Assembly (NCBI GenBank): GCA_964035545.1
Contig: OZ037768.1
Span: 4,579,241-4,643,240, forward strand
Direction: 5' to 3'
Origin: Bugula neritina
Lineage: Eukaryota; Bryozoa; Gymnolaemata; Cheilostomatida; Bugulidae
DNA: 64,000 nucleotides
The position numbers were made by a program, and so were the translations under genes. Position 1 is the first letter of the stretch. Each line of letters starts with the position of its first letter. Below, piece by piece: positions 33,051 to 63,724 of the stretch. The notes below the pieces were generated by a model. That model was not told the origin of the DNA, searched no databases, and saw nothing but the letters and a program-made list of their open reading frames with translations.

Positions 33051-34579
33051 ATGGGCGATGCAGATAGACATAAAGCCCCTTTATGTAACAAACTATATAA
33101 TGCAGCCATAGAAAAAGAAGCAGATGAACCTAGCAGTATACTGTCTGATGCAGACGACGGAATGTATGATGCCGCGTGCCTCTCTCTCAATTCATTAGAT
33201 CAGATATATAAAGATAATACCGTAGAAATTGAAGCATCTCCATTTATAAACACAGGAAACCTAAGTGAGCCTTTTTTATAGTCAGCACACCACAACTATA
33301 GAAAACTGCTTGTTAAACTAAAAGTTACTGTTTTGTACCATTATTAAGCAAAACATAACCGCAACATCAAATAAATTAACACAATTTTTGTTATTTAAAA
33401 ATAACAGTTTAAAGGCATTAATTCATTTTTTTATGTTAATCAGATGCCAACTTTGTGACGGCCAGTAGTAAAGGAAGTGTTTATGGAACGGCTGTAAGTG
33501 ACGACTACGAAAAACATGTCTCAATTTGTTACGAGTCACACTCCACGGTTGAACAAATCAGTTCTATTAGCTGTACCCGAAGTCTGTGTAATCTACTTGA
33601 CTTGGACCAGTCTAGTGTAACTGGTAGTTTGAGCAGCTGTGGCAGTGACACATCAAACAACTCTAGCAGCAGTGACCTCACTCATAGTAACTCGGGTCAG
33701 TTCTACTGATATCTAAGATAAGTATAGAAAATGTCCTAATGCTAGCATTAACAAAACCGTACACTTACATTGGTCTCATTGCTTAAAATTAAAAGCGTCT
33801 GTCATGTATAAGATAAAAACAAATCGGGGGGGGGTGGGGGAGGAAGGGGCGGTGTAAAAAGTTTGTTGACCTAAAGCTGATCGTTAATACCTAATCCACG
33901 TAACCTGTATAGAATGTTCTTTTTTTATTAAAATGGCGGACTCAAAAAATACATACTAACATAATGTATATACTAAAATTACTATTCAGAATTAATTACT
34001 TTAAATTTTACTAAAAGTAAAATTCTGGAAGTTATCCTAATTTATATGATCAAACCCTGTTAAAGTCCATGATAGTCTTTCATTTAGTGCAGGTTTTATA
34101 ATTTTTCTTGCATTCTATGAAAACTTGCATCATTACTATATTTTCTGAATGCTTTAAAAATAAGGATATAAAACACACTTTTATTTACTTTAGGCGACAT
34201 AAGCTCTACTACGACATCAATGAAAATAAATTTCCAAGCTGCCGAAGAGAAAGGTTGTTACTTAATCTCACCAGTATTTAAAAAAGATGGCAGAACATGG
34301 CTACACAAGTCTTCTGCGCCCTCTAAATACGGAATTACAAACTTGGTGTCGGGAAGATTCAAGAAAGACTCCCGAACATGGCTACACAAGAAGAGTAAAA
34401 AAAGAAAACTTTTCACTACTTTATCAGACAGCAAGCTGTACGAATTGATGGACTTCCCAACCAGAGTTTGTTTAAAACGCTGCTACATGGGCCCTAAAAA
34501 CGATGAGCATTATTCGAAAAAGCAAAAGATTTCTGATTTCACACAATTTAACTCAAATGAATCAGATTTAGCAAGATGA
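33051..34579 (+). CDS. Unrecognised basic/Ser-rich protein, 283 aa, three exons
   Basis: Exons 33051-33264, 33444-33695 and 34194-34579 join in phase 1 to a 283-residue protein. The ATG is in a good context (AAACATGGG). I do not recognise the family. The N-terminal 75 residues are acidic; the middle (about 75-160) is rich in Ser, Thr and Asn (e.g. SSCGSDTSNNSSSSDLTHSN); the C-terminal part is basic. That part contains two related segments, FKKDGRTWLHKSS and FKKDSRTWLHKKS, about 30 residues apart, and the second runs into KKSKKRKLF, a likely nuclear localisation signal. There is no signal peptide or membrane helix. It lies head to head with the CUB/CCP receptor gene. A nuclear role is inferred only from the basic cluster. 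Confidence 0.7.
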
Positions 34580-36446
34580 TATGCTTTAAGGTCAATTAGA
34601 GATATTTAAAAGAAGAACAGCAATCAAATAGACAAGTAAATAGGTGTGTAATAACTTACCTCAAGAAATGTGCTAACAGAGTGCTTGATTCTCTCACAAG
34701 AAGTAGTGGAAAAGATTTGTTATTTCAAATGGTTGGAGTTTAAGGCTGAGTTGTAAGCAGTTATTAGTTACTCAGGAAGTATACACAGTCTTCTATAAAT
34801 ATAAATGTATCTCTGTAAATATAGCCAATAATGCCCAAGACTGTCTTAAAATGTAAGTTTGATATATAACTGAAGCAAGCTAATTGTGATGATCATGCTT
34901 TATTACATCTTACCTTAGCAGCTAATTTAAATTGAGTCACTGTAATATAGTCAAATATTATCAACTGCGGACAACACATACAGAATCAACCTGCTTACAA
35001 TACCCAAGCTTCAGCTTTCTGAAAGAAGAAACCAAATATGATGCTTGCATCTGCTGCACTGGCATCAAATTAATTTGCTGCTCGATGTTACCAGCTAGCT
35101 TATCTATTATTAAATCTCATGTATGTTCAAGATAGAATTTGATTCCTTTCAATTACTCATAGAAATGCAGTTGGATGGTAGAATTTACATTAGTTTAAGT
35201 GAAAGAGGCCTTAGAAAGATCCTATAATGTAGCGAAGGTCATGCAGATATTAATGCTGTGTGAACTTAATTTGTCAACATCAAAGTATGCTAAAAGTTAT
35301 AATTATAGGGGAGTATGGGTGTTCACCAATTAGCTGGAAAGAGCAATCTTAAGTCAGTATATTGATTGCCAGTTTTAATTTATAATTGTAAACTTATTTG
35401 CTCTATAGAAAATATTTAGCTAAAAGGTGTTGCTAAAGTCTGCATTTCTATTCCTCCAATTGTGGATCAACTTTTGAGTATATAGTATGAAGTTGTTGCA
35501 ATAAGGAAATATAATACAATACTTGCTAGAAACTTTCAAATACCGGCAGCAAAATACTAATAAAGTATCACAGATTAACTTAAAACTAGCGAAAAACTTC
35601 TTTTAATAAAATTATTTGAGATAATTATCAACTAGATCTATTATCCTATGCCCTTCGCTGTTCATTTTGGGTATATCTTAAATTGAATCATTCTTACGAG
35701 CATAGTTATTACAATAGGCTAGAAGAGTAGTGTTACATTCAATCTGAAAGAGGATTTTCATCGAGTTCTGACTAGTTTACATATAACATGTTATACCACT
35801 ATGTTCTATCAAAATAGATTTTTGTTTGCTTCCAGCAATTTTTTTGCAAAAACATAGATCAGTTTAGTAATTTACAGAATAATGCATTGAATATGCTGCA
35901 TTTTCATGGTTTCAAATAAGATGCACTGTAAATTTTATCCCAATAGGAAATATTTTAAAGCATAGCCATAGAAATAGATAGATAAATTTACACACTAAAA
36001 GCGCTTGCTAGCACAAACTGCAACTTTTCAAGTGAATATAAACAAACCGAACAATTTCAAACAGACAAGACTGTAAGTTTTAAAATTAAAATATAAATTT
36101 TGTGTATTTATTGGCCTCAACTTTGTAACAAGCGATTAAAATACAGAAAGAACTAAAACATAGAGTTGAAAGGTTACCATAGAATTGCTTAAAGTCTTGC
36201 ATCGATTAGAAGTACATTAAAATTGGCTCAAAATTCCAAGAATAGCTAAATGCTGCAGAAAAATAGGTTGTCAAGACCTGTATTCAAGTTGTATTGCTAA
36301 TATTAACTTACAAAGCAAATGGACTACATTTTCAATAATACTCTCCGAAACCAATCATAAACATAGAACTCTCATGGTAGTACTAAATATATATACATAA
36401 AAGTCATAAGATATGTCATGGAAGGGCTGACTAGTTGAACAGGTGG
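34580..36446. other. Spacer between hypothetical gene and clpX, no gene seen
   Basis: About 1.9 kb of AT-rich DNA between two 3' ends. Open frames (for example 34932-35135) show no family features. No structured repeat stands out. Confidence 0.5.
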
Positions 36447-39400
36447 TTATAAAGCTTTCTTTTTCTTAGTAGAACTATTTGACTGGGAGTTAGTGCTTGT
36501 ACTGTCGTCACTCTCATCACTGGCACTATATGTATATGTTGGAGCACTTAGCCCCAAAACAGCGTCCTTGTCTACGGTAACAGCCACTACATCACTTCCT
36601 GGCACCTCAAACATGGTGTCCAGCAGAATGTTTTCCTAAAATTACACATTACGTAGTGAATTCAAAAGAAAGAAATTATTTCTAAATAGCCATGCAACTG
36701 TACAATGAATTATCTCTTGGCTAGGAATTAGTAGCAGAAGAAGTTATGAGTGATTTAGACAACTTAACAAATAAATTACCTACAATTTATTATAAATGGT
36801 GGGAATAAAAAACTTGCTCAACAGTCATTACATCATAGGTGGTTGACAACAAAAATTAACATTTTCCATAATTCATACATAATAGATAGTAGCTATACTG
36901 ATGAACTTTTTTAAACTAATAAAACATGTTTTAGATTGACAAGTGGAATTATTTAATTTACCATCAAGGAATATGAATAAAAACATTGGAACTACAGTGA
37001 ATAGACACTGGAACTACAGTGAATAGACAAAAGGAGAACCCATCAACTTCAGCATATCAAGACTATATATATACCGAGCCTTACCAAGATGGCTCTCAGT
37101 CCCCTAGCACCAGTCTTCCTCGTCTGTGCAGTCTTGGCAATTTCCTTGAGAGCATCTTCAGTGAAGTCAAGAGCCACCTACAAGTTGTTGATATGAATCA
37201 TGTATCTATTATATACATGAGTCATTTGTTATGATGGCCTGCTGCCAGCATCAACACATGGAACATGAGTCAAGATGGCAGCTAACCTTGTCGATGTTGA
37301 AGAGAACCTGGAACTGGGGGATCAGAGCATTCTTCGGCACAGTCAATATCTCCACAAGCATCTCCTGGGTCAAGTTATGGAATGATGTGAGAATGGGGAA
37401 CCGACCTACAAACTCTGGTATCATACCATAAGATATGAGGTCCTGGGCTTCCACCTGTAAACACGAACCTGCATGTTACATGGAAGTGTATTAGGATACT
37501 GCATCTAATAGCTGAGCAGAATCACTCCAATGTTTATACTATTTGCGAATCATGAAGCACACGAATACATCACCAGAGAGAGATGTTTATCTTTAAGTTT
37601 CAGTTCTTCTAGATTTTCATCCTCGTCACTAGTAGCGGTTTCACTAGCAACGGAGGGGACAGCCGTGGATGTAGTCGCATCCTCGGGCAGATTCGGACTT
37701 CCAAATCCACTAAACTGTGTAAAAAAAACATAAATTTATGAGCCAATACTGAATTGATTGCTGTGTCAACTTGAAAACTTACTTTCCAACAAATAAGAAG
37801 AAATGAGACACCAGCCTAAGTAATCCAAACCACAACACAAAGGAACCCAGGTAATGAGAATGTAAAGCTGTGATCTACACAAACAAACAGCTATTACTGT
37901 GTTTCCTAATAGAATATAGAGTTGGTAGTATTTTCATCCACACCTTTTCTGAGGTTCGTTTGCTAATAATCTTATCGAGGCCGTTGAATGCACCCGAGGC
38001 TATGAAGAGGATGTTAGTTGTGTCCACCACGATAGATTCACCTCTCAACTTTTTAGAGCTCTTATCTGATACAGACACTGTCGTGCCTTCTATTAGTTTC
38101 AGCATGCCCTGCAACATATTACGTGTACTATATGAAATATTATGTATATACGTGTAATGTATATGTATTATGTAAATACGTGTATTATATCTTATATATT
38201 ATATTTCACAACAGAGACCTGAATTAGAAAATTTGGTAGAATAGTTATTAGGTAAAAAGAAATAATGGTAACTTCATAATACTATACATAATATTCATAT
38301 TAAAAACATATGTGATCAAGACTGCATCATTTTAGATTAAGTTTATCAACAAATTTAAAAATCGATATATTATGAAAAATAGCATTTAAAAACCAACTTT
38401 TAATCTTCGCCTTACAAATAATTTTCATTTTTCACATTTTCATGTTCAAAACTATTTAAATAAAATGTATGCCTAATTAGCCACTAGTGTTGCATGTGAT
38501 AAGATATATACTAATACTAAGATACACTATCAGTGAATATCATGTAGCACAAAATATTTGGTATAGGCGTCAGTGAAAAACAAGTACCTGCTGAACACCT
38601 TCACCGCCGACATCCCTGAGTTGGTGGACACCAGGCACTGCACCTATCTTGTCAATCTCATCTAAAAATACTATACCCTGCTGTGCTAACTCTACGTCTC
38701 CATTTGCATCCTACAGCATACAATATATAGCCTAGATACATGTACATAGCTTACGCACGCAATACGTAACACAGTACATATTTCACTATGCAATACCTAC
38801 ATGCAAGCAACATGTGACTGCTTATCACAGGTCAATTATTTACACATTACTCATATTACATACTACTTTAAGAAATAATGTACAAAAATGAGTTAATAAT
38901 AAGACACCAACTGTTTTATACAAACCAGAAAAAATCTGGCTGACAGCTGGTGAGACAACTCTAAATACATGATATGATTTCAATAACTGGCAAGATGTTA
39001 TCAAATACACAACAATACAGATAGTAAGTATATTAAATACACAATACAGATAGTGAGTATATCAAACAGGAAGTGTGTAGCTGAAGCACCTGTAGAAGTT
39101 TGGAGATGACACTCTCAACATCCTCTCCGACATAGCCAGCCTGTGTAAGTGTTGTGCAATCACAGATAGCAAACGGCACGTCTAGACATCGAGCCAAAGT
39201 CTGTGCCAAGAATGTCTTGCCTTGAAGGAGACACATCACATGTTATAGAGAGAATAGAGATCAGTGCATCTGTCTACTGGTTGACACATAACATATTCAA
39301 GCTGTTCTTTAAACTAAAGCACTAACTAGTCTACATTCTACCATGTTGACTAGAGATACTTTGTGGAGCATCTGGAGTTGTGTCCCCAAACTAATGAAGG

Positions 39401-42400
39401 ATTACAACACAAGCATACGTTATATCACCTGGTATTTTAGCATAAAATTAGAATAGACAAAATATTGTTTAAATTGGGTTGCCCATATAGGAAGAGGAGG
39501 GCTAGATACTAAGATACATAGGCTAAACTGTGCTTTAGTACAATGTGTCCAGCCTCCATGAGTTGATTTTAAAGAGCCAATGGTTATATTATATTATATA
39601 TATAGTCATATAAGATTTTGTAATAGTTCTACTGCTTGTTCATTGTTTTTAGTAGTTATTGTCAAATTTCTAGAAATATTCCCAAACCAGTGATATTCTC
39701 CCTAAGCTGCAGTAAGCACTCTGCTATACAGAGTATAACCTACCTGACCCTGTCGGACCCAGCATAACAATATTAGACTTGTCCAGTATCATAGTGTATT
39801 TATCCGAATCTAATATATCACTGCCCGAGGGTTTATCGTCACCTTGACCCTGCACCTCTGGCCTTGAACTCTTTGATGGTCCCAGAGCAGAGCTGAGACC
39901 CTGCAGCTGGTTCAACTCTACAATAAGTAGAGTAGTAGAACAATAGCCCTAAAAGCCTTGACGTACATAAGGAGAAATAACTCTCAGTCTAACATAGCTT
40001 GAGTTTCAGATATCCAAGTAACCTTTAGGATGGCGGAGGTGGTCAATGAGGGCCTCGTTGGTGTAGGCAGATGTGAAGGAAGAACTGCCGGGGATCGGGA
40101 TGTTATTATACACGCGTTTATAATGGTTGTAGACGGCTACGGAGAGAACCTTTTTACTTCTTTCTTGGCCAACAACAAACTTGTTTAAATACTCGTATAT
40201 CTAAATAAGAAAGTAATGTTGTTGGTAGATTATGTGGAAGTAGACATGCTTGAAGTGTAGGTAAGCTAAATCTAGGCACATAGTAGGCCTTTATGATAGT
40301 CATACTACTCATAGGAATGTAGAGAGATTATGACACACAAAGAAGGTTCAAACAGATAAATAGTTGAATCACTGTGAGATATTTGGATGAGGAAAGAGGA
40401 AAGTTCAGCAGCCTACACTGTATACCGTGGAGTGTATACTGTAGAGTGTAGAGTATACTATAGAGTGGCAACCAACAACATGACAAAGTGTAATACACTA
40501 ACCAACTAGCTGATAATTATACATGGAGAAACTCTAAATATATGTTATCTTTCTAGCAGTTGCCAAACTCAACAAACAATGAATATACTGTGAAAGATGG
40601 TAGCTATGAACTAGTATCCCTTTCAACAAACTTCACAAACAAAACTTCGTCATCTTTAAATTCTGACAATTATACTAAAATTACTATTAATTATTCAACA
40701 GTTGATATTGCTGATATACCAATGACAAGATAAACTCCATAGAGTGAACACCTAGAGTGTGCCCCCTAGAGTGTGCCTCCTAAAGTCTTAAGGATACGCA
40801 TAGTCACCTTCTTGGGGGGTGGAGGGGGTTTCCTCTTTCCTGTAGGATTTATCTCCTCCGACTCTCTCAGAGACTGCCCAGTCTCACAGTGGAAGATATG
40901 ATCACACTTGAGACACTTGAGATATCTGCTAGATGCTACAAGGTGTATACAATGTTAGTAGAACAGACTAGATGTTGAGCAATGGCATAGCAGGAAACTA
41001 ATTTGATAAATTTATACAACACAATGTAACTTCTGTATTGACTGTTCCCACATTTGTACAATATTATATAATAGCTATAAATTGTACATATATTTTAATA
41101 TTATATAATACAATATAGAAGTCATATGAGCAAATGGTAGACATCCCAGATGAAACTTACACAGAAACTGCACTAGTAGCGTAGGTTCTCCACATTTCGG
41201 ACAAGAATATTTGGGAGGGTCTTTACCAGAGCCGTCTCCAGACCCTTTTCCAGGAGTGGAATTGTCTCCACCACCTATTCAACAATATCCAACAGAGAGT
41301 GAGAATACGTTGACTATTACATTGTGATCAGTAGCTGCAGGTATTGTGTGATAATGTCTTTTACACTTGTTCTCCATCCAAGAAAAATATTGTACAAGCC
41401 AGCTGCACATATTATACGATCTGAATAATACTAGAGCTTCTAGAGTGAAAGGTGAAGGTTACACACACAAGTAGCCTATTTACATATTACTGAAAAGGTT
41501 AACAACACTGGTGTGACCAGCATTCTTACAGGCTGGGACCAGCAGTAGCCTTGTAAACCTAATTAGTAGAAGATATTGGAAGTTATGTAGAATGCTGACA
41601 GTTCCAGTAACTGCTTCCACTTGCAATTTTCAGATTTTCAAAATGGACAATTCAACTTCAAACCAAGGGACATAAATCCAATAAAAGAAAACAAGCAATA
41701 GCAAAGCAGTCAATGTTCTATATATAGCCAAATGGTTAGTAAGTGACTTCACTGCTCAGTCTGCCTTCCCAGGCTTGAGCTACTAGTGCCAGTGGTGTGA
41801 TGAAAAGACCTTACCCAGACACTGCTAGACACTGCTAGGAGAGTAAATAGAATGCATTCTTTAAAGTAGCTCAAAATTATAATGTAATTAGGATTTCTAG
41901 CAATAAATCCACCTAACTATGAAAATCAACACTAGCCAATAACAAAACAGGAGAATGAGATATATTTTAATTAATTTAACATTTTAGCTTATGATGTTAT
42001 AATATCCACTACTAGTACATATACATACTGAATTAGTACAACTACTACAACATTTTATAATAAAAATATATATTTTCTACTTCATTACATATTGTACTAT
42101 GATAGTCGCATTTTACTGCTTCAGAACTGACATCACATACATGTATTGAATGTTTTCTGTATTTAAACATATTATAAAATATTGGTTATTAATGAGCATT
42201 TTTTGCTTATTTGTAAACAAATGAAGCGAATTATAAGCTGTTGTCATTTTGAGAATACTAAGCACATAATATAATAACCAATAGCCCATGACATAGAATA
42301 TGATTTCATACCAGAGTTTACTCCAAATGAACGACCACCACCCGAATATCTGCCAATCCTGCGCAGTAACAAAGGTTCCACAGAGTGACTGGCTGGTAAG

Positions 42401-43287
42401 GAGCTAGAACTTCGCGTCGGGGAAGTACATCTGGCGAGACCTTCCAGGGCAAAGATAGGAGGGTAGCTGGACGTGGAACTGGCGTGTGTGCATGCTGTGT
42501 GGTGGGACCTACCTGCTACAGCCTCTCCTGCAAACAGATACTTAGGCTAAACACAACTAAATATATAGTCTGCAGCATTGTGTGACATAGATGTTAACTA
42601 AACTGTCCTTTTTTCAGATATTCCAAGATGGTAGCGGAGTATCACAACTCTATTTAATAGCATAGAGGTGGGCAGAAGCTCAGACTAATATGATTAGACT
42701 CATAAGGGAAAATGTCAGTTACACAGACTAGTAGTTTTTTAATATTAATGGATGTAGAGTATCCCCTGCTATACTACAGTCTTCTTCTATCAGATAGTGG
42801 TGTAATTTCACTTGACTGACACACTTAACTAACAGCGCAAATCCTGCCACCCCCACCTCCCACATCACAACTTCGTATGCTATCATCTAAGACATGGTAT
42901 CACATCAAAGAGGGGTAGAATTTAGGACATTCCTCAAGTAGAAGCTATGAAACTGCAAAGGTATTCTATCATCTAGACTTTTAACATGGGTTGACTCACC
43001 AGCTTGTGCAGTGACTAACTAGAGACTGGCAAACCCATAAGAGCAAATATAAAGACTTGAGAGCTAGAGTGATGCTATGTTTAGCATGAGTGTATGAAAT
43101 ACATATAAATTGCTCAAAACACTTACCTAAAAGACTACACAAAGAAACATTATATTAATTCAATTACACTTTTTACAGTATATTTTATATCATACTGACC
43201 AGTTGGAAGAGGAGAAGCAGCGAAGTGACAAGAGGGTAAGGAGAGGTGGGCAGCTGTCCCCTGTGTAGCTCGGAGAAACACCCTCAT
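36447..43287 (-). CDS. CLPX: Mitochondrial ATP-dependent unfoldase ClpX
   Basis: Thirteen exons in phase encode 635 aa (human CLPX is of similar size): 43200-43287, 42312-42527, 41161-41274, 40808-40935, 40023-40200, 39744-39917, 39090-39220, 38588-38710, 37944-38108, 37574-37714, 37287-37454, 37085-37177, 36447-36635. The N-terminus [15 protein letters not shown] is Arg-rich without acids, as in a matrix-targeting peptide. A zinc-binding domain follows (CPKC ... CLKC), then PPPPPKK and [15 protein letters not shown]+ motifs: Walker A GPTGSGKT split by an intron, pore loop GYVGED, Walker [11 protein letters not shown], sensor 1 [11 protein letters not shown], arginine-finger region [10 protein letters not shown], sensor 2 RKTGARGLR. 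It unfolds proteins and feeds them to ClpP in the matrix, and acts on haem synthesis in animals. The tripeptide equivalent to the ClpP-docking LGF reads SGF. The C-terminus is Ser-rich and ends KKKKAL. Confidence 0.96.
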
Positions 43288-60924
<17,637 letters not shown>

Positions 60925-61735
60925 AATGGGATTACTTTACCTTGAAATGAATATTTAATTATTTCTATTTATTTTTCCAACATTAGCCTGGCGTGAGTTT
61001 TTATTGTGAATATTGGTTTTTTTATGTGACATGATTAGTTGCTGTGTTAAGAATTGCTTGGGCTATTGCTGTTACTATTACTATATTATTTTGTGTAATT
61101 TTTGTATATTTATGAGACTTGATTTCATGTGTAATTTGCTCTCCTGTCTACATGTTTTTATGAATAATAATAATTTTCAATCAATTTGTAAGTTGTACTG
61201 TTTTATTACAAGCCTGACAAATCCTCAACATTCAAAGTAGCAGCTGTAGAACTGTGGTACCAATATAGTGCTGATTGATTTTATTTTTAACAGAAGATAA
61301 GAGCTAGACTTGTATTAAAGTGTCAAGTAATGTAGTGAGAGTGTTGCATAATGCAGGTCAACCTCAAAGATAAAAACGGTATTGATCAAATCACTGCAAT
61401 TACTGAATCTTTTCTCATTAACCACTCTTTACATCAAGATAATTCTTCAAAATTACAACAATCCAATTTTTTGTAGCCTTCATAGAGTAAGTTGTGTTTT
61501 GCCAATTGTTGACCATAAAGCTTTTAATTTGTCTAGAAAGCAATCTAAAACAGCAAATGAAATTGCAAGGATGTGCATTGTTGGTTGAGCATACATAGTA
61601 CATTCATTCATTGTCAAGAGTTATGTAATTATTTTGTGTATAATTACACACTAAGCAACTGAGAGTTCTTATTGCTACAGTTTGCCATAAAAATAGATTG
61701 CTATTGTTCCAATAAATACAGGATACTCGGGCAGA
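60925..61735. other. Spacer between ULK4 and the ADAM gene
   Basis: AT-rich, no coding exon supported. The bases just before the ADAM ATG (AATAAATACAG at about 61711-61721) look like a splice acceptor, so a 5' untranslated exon may lie in this spacer. Confidence 0.45.
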
Positions 61736-63724
61736 ATGGATCATAAACTTATTCTGTTGTTGGCATACATGCATACATTCTCAGTGTTATTTGCTGTGGA
61801 GGACAGTGAATGGCATTCTGTTACAGTGAAGGTAGTAGCACAGCCTTTCTTTTCTTCTCATTTAAATTTAGCTACCAGGGATGATTTGGATAAGTTAACA
61901 GAACTCATAAGCCAGAGGAATAAGTATGTCATTCCAGACCTGATCATATCTGGACCATCAGTAAAAGTCATGACTTTACAACTTAGGAGAGGCCATAACG
62001 CTGTTCTAGATAATAGCACCATACAACATTTCCGTGCTGTAAACCCTCAAGAAGCGTTTAAGGATTTTAATATGGACTCCTGCTATTTTATTGGTGAAAT
62101 AACAGAGTATGACCAGTCATTTGTGTCCTTAGATTTATGCAACGGTGTCAGGGGACAGCTTGAATTTTCTAATTTTCGAGCTACTCTCGACGTCATAGAA
62201 ACCCAAAATTCATCAATACAAATATTTCTAAAATATGAAAAACTATTTGAAACTCTTGATAAAAACTTGACTTGTTCTACCAACGCACCAAAAACTGGTA
62301 AAATAAGCAGAGTAAAGAGACAAACAATAGTAAGTGAACAACTATGGAATTCTAAATACATTGTACTCTTCGTAGTTTGTGATCACAGCATGTATCTCCA
62401 ATATGAATCTTCACCTAAAAAGTGTCTCAAAAGAGTTATGGAAATCATCACATATAGTAATTATTACTTCAGTCAGTTTAACTTATTCATATCACTAACT
62501 AGCATGGAAATATGGAGCACCAGAGACAGAATACCTTACAACACAGTTAATAATGTTGTAGGAAGTCGAATTATCAACAGTTCGTCGCTTGCCAGTGAGT
62601 TCAACTCTTACCGATACAAAAACAAATGGATGCATCGGGGTGATGCGGCACTGCTTATAACAGGAAGAGAACTGGACCACTCAGTGAAAGCTGAAGTAGA
62701 TGGTATCTGCTCTTTAGCTGGTGGAGGTATTGTAATCAGTGACAATCTCGCATGGACCAGACACTCTGCTACTCTTCTAGCTCATGGAATCGCACACCTC
62801 CTTGGTGTAGGCCATGTATCCGATGATGCTGACTGTCGCTGCCCAGCTTCAACATCTTGTATAATGCAGGAACAGATTGGTAAGTTTTACTACAAATATA
62901 TTTTTGATGTTAGACATGCATTTGAGAGCAGAATGTCTCGAAAATCAAGTAATTACAAGGTACAATTTTAGGTGAAAATGGCACAGTAATAGCGGCACAG
63001 GTAAAACTGGCACAAATTGAAGAGTAGGTAAAATTGATGTTAAATTTACCCAAAACCAAGCCCCACAAAAAGCTCAAACCCCAATATTGAAGATGTGCCA
63101 TTTTACCTATAACTTTCCCAGTTGTGCCATTTTTATCTGTACCATTTTTAGCTGTGCCACTTTTACCTGTGCCATTTTGTCAAAAAGTCACAATATCAAT
63201 AGTATTGAGATGTTTTAGAAAGTGTACTTGCTCAGTCTTATATTTAGTAACCACAAGTATTATACTGTGGTTCTTAGGTTCTCAAAGTGAGCAAAAGAGT
63301 TGGTCAGATTGCACAAAAAGACAACTGAGAGAAAATTTGCATCTTGATGGGTTTGCCCCCTGCCTGAAAAATGAACCACCAGAAATAAATTACGCAGTGG
63401 AGTATGACAGCAGATGTGGAGACTTTGTACTGAACCCTGGTGAACACTCTTTACTATAAATTATGGAAAACAATAACCTGCATGATACATCAGGTCTACA
63501 CACGACAAATACAATGTGAATCTTTCAAGAATAAACTCTGCTAGCTATAATTGGATATATCTAAGATATTATTTTCCTTTCTTTTTGTTTAGAAATTATA
63601 TTACAATTGAGAAATAAACTGTTTGTAGGGGAGGAGTGTGATTGTGGGCCAGCAGGTTTATGCGACAACACTTGTTGTGATCCACAGACGTGCAAACTTA
63701 AAAGTAATGCAGCTTGTGCGACAG
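61736..63724 (+). CDS. ADAM-family (reprolysin) protein, catalytically altered, 3' end off window
   Basis: Three exons are visible (61736-62879, 63278-63439, 63629-63724), phase 1 at each junction, and the frame continues past the window. Order: signal peptide ([20 protein letters not shown]); ADAM prodomain ([23 protein letters not shown]); a furin site RVKR near residue 199; a reprolysin domain starting [14 protein letters not shown]; and the start of a disintegrin domain ([17 protein letters not shown]). The zinc-site motif HExxHxxGxxH reads [11 protein letters not shown]: the three His ligands remain but the catalytic Glu is Gly (codon GGA). The Met-turn CIM is present. Without that Glu, peptide-bond cleavage is not expected, as in known non-protease ADAMs that act in adhesion. 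Prodomain and protease domain share one uninterrupted 1.14 kb exon, unusual for animal ADAMs. Confidence 0.87.
62966..63182. repeat. Inverted/tandem repeat of TGTGCCATTTTTACCT in ADAM intron 1
   Basis: Three copies in one orientation (AGGTGAAAATGGCACAG-like, 62970-63015) are followed about 80 bases later by about six copies in the other orientation (63088-63180). The two halves could form a hairpin. Confidence 0.85.

Noticed and set aside
61382..61588. 68-codon ORF upstream of the ADAM gene
   Set aside because: No signal peptide, motif or splice context; composition is that of spacer DNA.
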